Assembly: GCA_965267535.1 (NCBI GenBank)
Contig: OZ254082.1
Span: 2,728,001-2,792,000, forward strand
Direction of reading: 5' to 3'
Length of the DNA: 64,000 nt
Origin: CAXBNB01 sp965267535
Lineage (GTDB): Bacteria; Bacteroidota; Bacteroidia; Cytophagales; Cyclobacteriaceae
Positions 58,842-64,000 of the stretch are shown one piece after another. Both the position numbers and the translations under genes were made by a program. Numbering within the stretch: the stretch's first letter is position 1; each line of letters opens with the position of its first letter. The notes under the pieces are model-generated. The model made no database searches. It was not told the origin of the DNA and worked only from the letters and a program-made list of their open reading frames with translations.

Positions 58842-61800
58842 ATATCCTTTTTCTTCTACTCATTATTTTCAGTGTATCTGAGTCTGTAGCGCAGCGCGAT
58901 ACCACCTTCTGGTTTGTTGCGCCGGATGTGTCTGCCAGCCATGAAGACAGGCCTGTGCGCTTTCGATTATCTACAGAAGACCAACCTGCTGTTGTAACTA
59001 TATCTCAGCCGGCAAACCCTTCTTTTTCTACCATCACTATTAGCATTCCGGCTAACTCATCCCGGACTCACACCTTCCCTAATTCTCAACTGAGTAGAAT
59101 TGAAAATTCTCCAGCGAATCAAATTCTCAATAAAGGTTTTCTAATTCAATCAACAGGCCTCATTACAGTATATTATGAGGTTGGCATTCGGTATAACATC
59201 GATATTTTCACACTAAAGGGCAGAAATGCGCTGGGCAAACACTACATCATACCCGGGCAAAATTTCTGGAACAATCAGGTATTTGACAGCCATTCCACAT
59301 TTGAAATAGTAGCCAGTGAAAACAATACCATTGTTTCCATGGTTCCTACGGTCAACATTGTAGGCCATAATGCCGGTGATACTGTTAGTATTTTGCTGCA
59401 AAAAGGTCAAACCTACTCTGCCCGTGCTCTTTCAAAATCTTCCAGCCAATCACTTGGAGGTAGTCTGGTAGTATCCAACAAGCCTATAGCCATTACACTT
59501 TCAGACGATTCTTTATTCGAAACTCCTTGCTACGATCTTACAGGCGACCAACTCGTACCTGTAGGTATACTCGGGCAGGAGTATATAGTTCAAAAAGGAG
59601 AATTGAATGTTAACGAAAAGGTTTTTATTACCTCTGTATTTGATGACACTCAAATCAGTGTAAACGGAGTTCCGCTAGGTTCTCCTATGTCCGCCAGACA
59701 AATAAAAGGCATAGGCATTGCAGAGCGCAATTATATCGAAGCAAGTAAACCGGTGTATGTTATGCAATACACTGGAATAGGATGCGAAATGGGAGCTGCT
59801 CTCATTCCCTCAATCAATTGCAAGGGTTCTAACCAAATTGCTTTTACCCGATCCGATAACAATCGTTTTATTGTAAATCTGATTGTGAAAAACGGAGGGC
59901 AACACAACTTTCAGTTAAACGGATCTACTACGGCAATCCCCTCCACTGCATTCGACACTGTTCCGGGTACAAATAAAGAATGGATGTCTGCCAACATCAA
60001 CTTTACTACCCAACAAATCAGACCCGGAAACTCCTACACTGTCAGCAACAGCTCTCATTCTTTTCAGCTAGGTTTTTTGGATGGCGGAGGAGCAACTGGA
60101 GCTCGGTTTGGATATTTCTCCAACTTTAGCAGCCTTTTTATAGGCGATGACATAACGCTATGCGAAGGAGAAACCCGCACCATCGTACCCAAAGGAGACG
60201 ATGGTGCCCACTATACGTGGAGTGATGGCTCTACCGGAGCGAGCCTTGAAGTCTCTGAAGCTGGAAAATACTGGGTGTCTACCATCAACAGTGCCGGTTG
60301 TGAACTAAGCGACACATTGGAAGTATTCGTAAACCCAACACACTTTCTTTCGCTCCCCGAATCAGTGACGGTATGCAAAGGTGAACGAGCTATACTAGAT
60401 GCCGGCAAATATTTTAGCTACAAGTGGTCTAATGGGTATATTGGCAGGAGACTCTCTGTAAAAGAACCTGGGATGTATTCGGTGGAGGTTACTAATTTCA
60501 ACGGTTGCACAGATCAGGGGCAAATCGAAGCTATTTTTGTAGACCCTCCTGCATTAAATCTAGGCAATGACCTGTCAGTTTGCCCCGACAACCCGATAGT
60601 ACTCTCATCCAACATCACAGATGCAGAAAGTTATTCCTGGTCAGACCTATCAACCGGCACATCCCTATCCGTGAGTGACAGTGGGCTTTACTGGCTGGAA
60701 ATAAAGAAAGACGTATGTACTGTACGAGACTCTATTCGTGTAAGACATTTCCCCAAACCCTCACTTTCAGAGATATCAGGGAGTATCTCTGTGTGCCCGG
60801 GCGTAGAGCACATTGACTATCAGGTAGAAAAAAAGGGGAATCTACACTACCAATGGGCTGTAGAGGGAGGCCTAATAGATGGACCGGCCACCGACAACAC
60901 CGTGAAAGTCAACTGGGGAGAATCCAATGCAAATGCCCGTGTAAAGCTTGTAGAAACAAACGAGTTTGGGTGTAAAAGCGACACCAGTAGTTTGGCCGTT
61001 AGGGTAAATGTTTTTCTGGAAACCGAACAACCCAAAGGCGATGCTGTACTTTGCTACAATGAGGCTACTGCTATACCCTACTCTATCGACAAAACGAACG
61101 GATCTGTATATAACTGGACAACCTCAGCAGGTACAATTGTAAGCGGTCAGGGAACCAATAGCGTATTGGTAGATTGGCATGAAACGGGACATCATACCCT
61201 TCTGGTAAACGAAAGCAGCACTACCAAAGACTACATTTGCTACGGCCAGTCTCCTGCAAAGACCGTGTGGGTATATAAGGACACCACAAAAATTGAACTC
61301 AACCTGGTAAGTGTTAACAAATCGAGAGAAAGTAGTATTCTCGTAAACTGGACTGCCAGAAACGCTGAAGCTGTAGACCGCTTCACTTTATTCAGAAAAA
61401 ACATGCTAGAAGACAACTGGCAGGAGGTCATTTCTTTCGATACCGCTATTGGCACTTTTGAAGATACCGGACTGAATACAACAAACGAGGTATATGAATA
61501 CAAAATAATAGCTACCAACCACTGCAACGAAACCGTAACATCCCCTCCGCACAATAGCATGGTACTATCCGGCACTGCCAACGAAGAAAAGGGAGAAATT
61601 TCCCTTCAATGGAACCCCTATTCAGGCTGGCCTGAGGGAGTAGTCCGATATGAAATAGAAAGGAGCCTCGAAAACACAAACTCCTATGAAGTTATCGAAA
61701 GCACTTCACCGACCAACCTCGCTATGCAAATGACCAATGCTGCTGACGGTTTTCAGCACCGCATACGTATAAAAGCCGTTTCTCCGGATCAATCCTTAAT

Positions 61801-62089
61801 AGCCTATTCCAATTCCATTCATTTTGAATTCGAACATCAACTGACTATCCCAAATGCATTCTCCCCCAACAGCGACGGGATCAACGACACGTTTGTTATC
61901 CCAAAAATTGCTCTGTATGAAGGCAATCAGCTCATTGTATTCGATAGAACAGGAAAAACAGTATATCAGGCAAACAACTACCAATCGGACTGGGATGGTG
62001 GCGATCTGCCAGCCGGAACCTACTTTTACTCACTTAGCATTCCTGTAAACAAACAGGTCCTTCGTGGAACGGTTTCTATACTGAAATGA
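58835..62089 (+). CDS. Large surface protein with IgGFc-binding-like N-domain and T9SS type B sorting domain
   Basis: A 1,084-residue protein exported by Sec and then by the type IX system. Signal peptide VRYILFLLLIIFSVSESVA with the GTG at 58835 as first codon; an in-frame stop lies two codons upstream. The N-terminal third resembles the IgGFc-binding domain (VASENNTIVSMVPTV, LGGSLVVSNKPIAIT, DQLVPVGILGQEY). Two or three Cys-containing Ig/PKD-like modules follow (WSDGSTGASLEVSEAGKYW; WSNGYIGRRLSV), then fibronectin-like parts. The C-terminus (FSPNSDGINDTFVI, WDGGDLPAGTYFYSL) is the gliding-associated type B signal. Adhesion is a likely role. Confidence 0.93.
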   Translation: MRYILFLLLIIFSVSESVAQRDTTFWFVAPDVSASHEDRPVRFRLSTEDQPAVVTISQPANPSFSTITISIPANSSRTHTFPNSQLSRIENSPANQILNKGFLIQSTGLITVYYEVGIRYNIDIFTLKGRNALGKHYIIPGQNFWNNQVFDSHSTFEIVASENNTIVSMVPTVNIVGHNAGDTVSILLQKGQTYSARALSKSSSQSLGGSLVVSNKPIAITLSDDSLFETPCYDLTGDQLVPVGILGQEYIVQKGELNVNEKVFITSVFDDTQISVNGVPLGSPMSARQIKGIGIAERNYIEASKPVYVMQYTGIGCEMGAALIPSINCKGSNQIAFTRSDNNRFIVNLIVKNGGQHNFQLNGSTTAIPSTAFDTVPGTNKEWMSANINFTTQQIRPGNSYTVSNSSHSFQLGFLDGGGATGARFGYFSNFSSLFIGDDITLCEGETRTIVPKGDDGAHYTWSDGSTGASLEVSEAGKYWVSTINSAGCELSDTLEVFVNPTHFLSLPESVTVCKGERAILDAGKYFSYKWSNGYIGRRLSVKEPGMYSVEVTNFNGCTDQGQIEAIFVDPPALNLGNDLSVCPDNPIVLSSNITDAESYSWSDLSTGTSLSVSDSGLYWLEIKKDVCTVRDSIRVRHFPKPSLSEISGSISVCPGVEHIDYQVEKKGNLHYQWAVEGGLIDGPATDNTVKVNWGESNANARVKLVETNEFGCKSDTSSLAVRVNVFLETEQPKGDAVLCYNEATAIPYSIDKTNGSVYNWTTSAGTIVSGQGTNSVLVDWHETGHHTLLVNESSTTKDYICYGQSPAKTVWVYKDTTKIELNLVSVNKSRESSILVNWTARNAEAVDRFTLFRKNMLEDNWQEVISFDTAIGTFEDTGLNTTNEVYEYKIIATNHCNETVTSPPHNSMVLSGTANEEKGEISLQWNPYSGWPEGVVRYEIERSLENTNSYEVIESTSPTNLAMQMTNAADGFQHRIRIKAVSPDQSLIAYSNSIHFEFEHQLTIPNAFSPNSDGINDTFVIPKIALYEGNQLIVFDRTGKTVYQANNYQSDWDGGDLPAGTYFYSLSIPVNKQVLRGTVSILK

Positions 62090-62205
62090 AACAAAATATT
62101 TTCCATTTAACTACAGATAGTCCCTTCAATTTGTGAAATTTGCAACCCAAAAACAACACCCATCGATAACCATAGCGCAGACCAACTGCGAAACTGTACA
62201 CGTTT

Positions 62206-62559
62206 ATGATTATTTTTAAAAAGTTTACTTTTGATTCTGCACACTCTCTACCCCACGTACCCGACGGGCACAAGTGCAAAGAGGTGCATGGCCATACCTA
62301 TAAGCTTACTCTATTCATAAAAGGCGACCTTGTAGAACACCTGGATTGGGTCATGGATTTTGCAGATGTAAAAGATGTAGTAGACCCGATCATAAAAATG
62401 GTAGATCACAAATACCTCAACGATATAGAAGGCCTTGAGAACCCTACTTGTGAAAAAATCGCTATTTGGTTATGGGATAAAATAAAACCAGGCATACCTT
62501 CACTCACCAAAATCGAGCTAAACGAAACGCCTACTTCAGGCGTAGTATATGAAGGGTAG
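62206..62559 (+). CDS. queD: 6-carboxy-5,6,7,8-tetrahydropterin synthase
   Basis: It converts dihydroneopterin triphosphate to 6-carboxytetrahydropterin in queuosine and archaeosine-type deazapurine synthesis. 117 residues. Zinc ligands are His13 (SAHSL), His28 and His30 (CKEVHGHTYKL), with catalytic Cys24. The family blocks WVMDFADVKDVVDPII and LNDIEGLENPTCEKIAIWLW follow. It is 48 bases before nadA, so these may be co-transcribed, but the pathways differ. No queC or queE is in the window. Confidence 0.95.
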   Translation: MIIFKKFTFDSAHSLPHVPDGHKCKEVHGHTYKLTLFIKGDLVEHLDWVMDFADVKDVVDPIIKMVDHKYLNDIEGLENPTCEKIAIWLWDKIKPGIPSLTKIELNETPTSGVVYEG

Positions 62560-62607
62560 CCTCCAATCTAAAATTTAAAAACAAGCATACTTTCTGATAA
62601 TTCACCG

Positions 62608-63567
62608 ATGGAAAACACACTAACAGCACCAAAAACGGATGCCGAGTTGATCGAAGAGGTAAACAGGCTAAGAAAAGAAAAAAATGCAGTGATACTGGCG
62701 CACTACTATCAGGAAGCAGTCATACAGGAATTAGCTGATTTTGTAGGAGATAGTCTGGGGCTGTCTCAGCAGGCAGCAACTACAGATGCCGACATTATCC
62801 TTTTTGCCGGCGTTCACTTTATGGCCGAAACTGCCAAGATCATAAACCCATCGAAAAAAGTAATACTGCCCGATGTAAATGCAGGCTGTTCCCTGGCAGA
62901 TTCGTGTCCACCGGATGCTTTCAAAAAATTCATCGATGCTCACCCCGACCACATGGTCATTACCTATATCAACTGCTCTGCAGAAATCAAGGCCATGAGT
63001 GACATCATCTGTACATCATCCAATGCTGTAAAAATAGTAGAGTCGATACCCAAAGACCAACCTCTGATATGCGCTCCCGACAAAAACCTGGGCAAGTACA
63101 TAATGAAGCAGACCGGCCGAGATATGCTCCTCTGGGACGGCACCTGCATGGTACACGAGGCTTTTTCTATCGACAAGATATTATCTCTACACAAAGAGCA
63201 TCCCGATGCTAAATTTATAGCACACCCCGAATCTGACCCCAACATCCTAAAGGTAGCCTCATTTATAGGCTCTACAACAGGCCTGATCAATCATGTAAAA
63301 AATGATCCGGGAGACAAATTCATTGTGGCTACAGAAGCAGGCATATTACACGAAATGCAGAAAGAAGTACCCCACAAAACCATTATACCCGCACCGGCAG
63401 AAGAAGACAACACCTGTGCCTGTAGCGAATGTGGTTTTATGAAAATGAATACACTGGAAAAACTCTACCTCTGCCTGAAAAACGAATCACCTGAAATACA
63501 AGTACCTGAAGACATTCGAAAAAAGGCACTCGTTCCTCTAAACAGAATGCTCGAACTGTCTAAGTAA
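62608..63567 (+). CDS. nadA: Quinolinate synthase
   Basis: The iron-sulfur enzyme that condenses iminoaspartate with dihydroxyacetone phosphate in NAD biosynthesis. 319 residues with AHYYQEAVIQELADFVGDSLGLSQQA, FAGVHFMAETAKI, the cluster-binding region GCSLADSC, YINCSAEIKA, HPESD and the C-terminal CACSECGFMKMN (Cys275 region). It is complete. nadB begins four bases later, so the two enzymes form an operon and could channel the unstable iminoaspartate. Confidence 0.98.
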   Translation: MENTLTAPKTDAELIEEVNRLRKEKNAVILAHYYQEAVIQELADFVGDSLGLSQQAATTDADIILFAGVHFMAETAKIINPSKKVILPDVNAGCSLADSCPPDAFKKFIDAHPDHMVITYINCSAEIKAMSDIICTSSNAVKIVESIPKDQPLICAPDKNLGKYIMKQTGRDMLLWDGTCMVHEAFSIDKILSLHKEHPDAKFIAHPESDPNILKVASFIGSTTGLINHVKNDPGDKFIVATEAGILHEMQKEVPHKTIIPAPAEEDNTCACSECGFMKMNTLEKLYLCLKNESPEIQVPEDIRKKALVPLNRMLELSK

Positions 63568-63571
63568 ATCC

Positions 63572-64000
63572 ATGCCTCAATTCGATTTTCTTGTAATAGG
63601 CTCAGGTATAGCCGGACTAACGTTTGCCATCAAAACAGCACAAGAGCACCCAAATGCCAGGGTAGCTATAGTGACCAAAGCAGACGCTACCGAGTCCAAC
63701 ACCAAATATGCACAAGGCGGTATCGCCGTTGTTACCGACACGATTACCGATTCCTTCGATCAGCACATAAATGACACACTCATTGCCGGTGACGGACTTT
63801 GTGATGAAGAAATTGTAAGAATGGTAGTATCAGAAGGGCCCGATCGCCTGGAAGAACTACTGGCATGGGGCACTAAATTTGACAAAAAAAAGAAAGGAAA
63901 ATTTGACCTGGGACGCGAAGGTGGGCACTCGCAAAACAGAATACTACACCACAAAGACATCACCGGTTTTGAAATAGAAACCACACTCCTGCAGCAGGTA
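63572..64000 (+). CDS. nadB: L-aspartate oxidase, partial (window edge)
   Basis: An FAD enzyme that oxidises L-aspartate to iminoaspartate, the substrate of NadA. The frame starts with the ATG at 63572 and runs open to the right edge, 143 codons. Visible parts are the FAD motif VIGSGIAGLTFA (8-19), the conserved block TESNTKYAQGGIAVV, and DLGREGGHSQNRILHHKDITG. The C-terminus lies beyond the window. Confidence 0.97.
   Translation, partial: MPQFDFLVIGSGIAGLTFAIKTAQEHPNARVAIVTKADATESNTKYAQGGIAVVTDTITDSFDQHINDTLIAGDGLCDEEIVRMVVSEGPDRLEELLAWGTKFDKKKKGKFDLGREGGHSQNRILHHKDITGFEIETTLLQQV

Overview
The window is a 64 kb piece of a Bacteroidota chromosome, most likely from the Cytophagales. The evidence is a type IX secretion type B sorting domain on a large surface protein, many secreted lipoproteins, a GH92 mannosidase, -7 promoter boxes of the form TAnnTTTG, and almost no Shine-Dalgarno sequences. 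No rRNA, tRNA, integrase or transposase gene was seen.

Region 1 (1-3,306) holds housekeeping genes: the end of a metalloprotease, then a leftward operon of a GNAT acetyltransferase, L-2-hydroxyglutarate oxidase and a MoeB-rhodanese fusion. Region 2 (about 3,340-12,000) is an AT-rich accessory island. It carries an McrBC restriction pair, two small membrane proteins, a SIR2-like gene overlapping a membrane-protein gene that itself overlaps a proline-rich micro-ORF, and a CoiA-like nuclease-fold protein. Two sites in it have the architecture of integron attC recombination sites (7,300-7,428 and 11,107-11,222). The mcrBC and SIR2 units share a conserved leader repeat. The island therefore looks like a cassette array without an integrase, loaded with putative defence genes. 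It is the most unusual part of the window.

Region 3 (12,100-30,900) is a secreted-catabolism region. It has two Gfo/Idh/MocA oxidoreductases, a ThuA-like protein, a PmoA/DUF6807 protein, a membrane-anchored LamG/winged-helix regulator and a sulfatase, all leftward. An FKBP isomerase and a candidate structured RNA follow, then a DUF1501 plus PSCyt/PSD1 pair of the type abundant in Planctomycetes, an AraC regulator and a GH92 mannosidase. Together they suggest growth on sulfated or decorated glycans.

Region 4 (30,900-50,100) is core: a phosphoesterase, a TetR/NTF2 pair, infC-rpmI-rplT (infC starts with AUC), an outer-membrane beta-barrel with a 1,001-residue TPR protein, holA, a protease/hydrolase operon, an aminotransferase, an aspartyl protease, an M23 peptidase with an FAH-family hydrolase, and an M48 peptidase. 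Region 5 (50,100-64,000) has a PstS-like lipoprotein, a vapBC toxin-antitoxin pair with a double operator, a MazG-like pyrophosphohydrolase, an NSS transporter with a 34-residue MetS-like subunit, YceI, an NhaC-type antiporter, bioB, a T9SS surface protein whose GTG start lies in a 16-bp inverted repeat, queD, nadA and the start of nadB, which is cut by the window edge.
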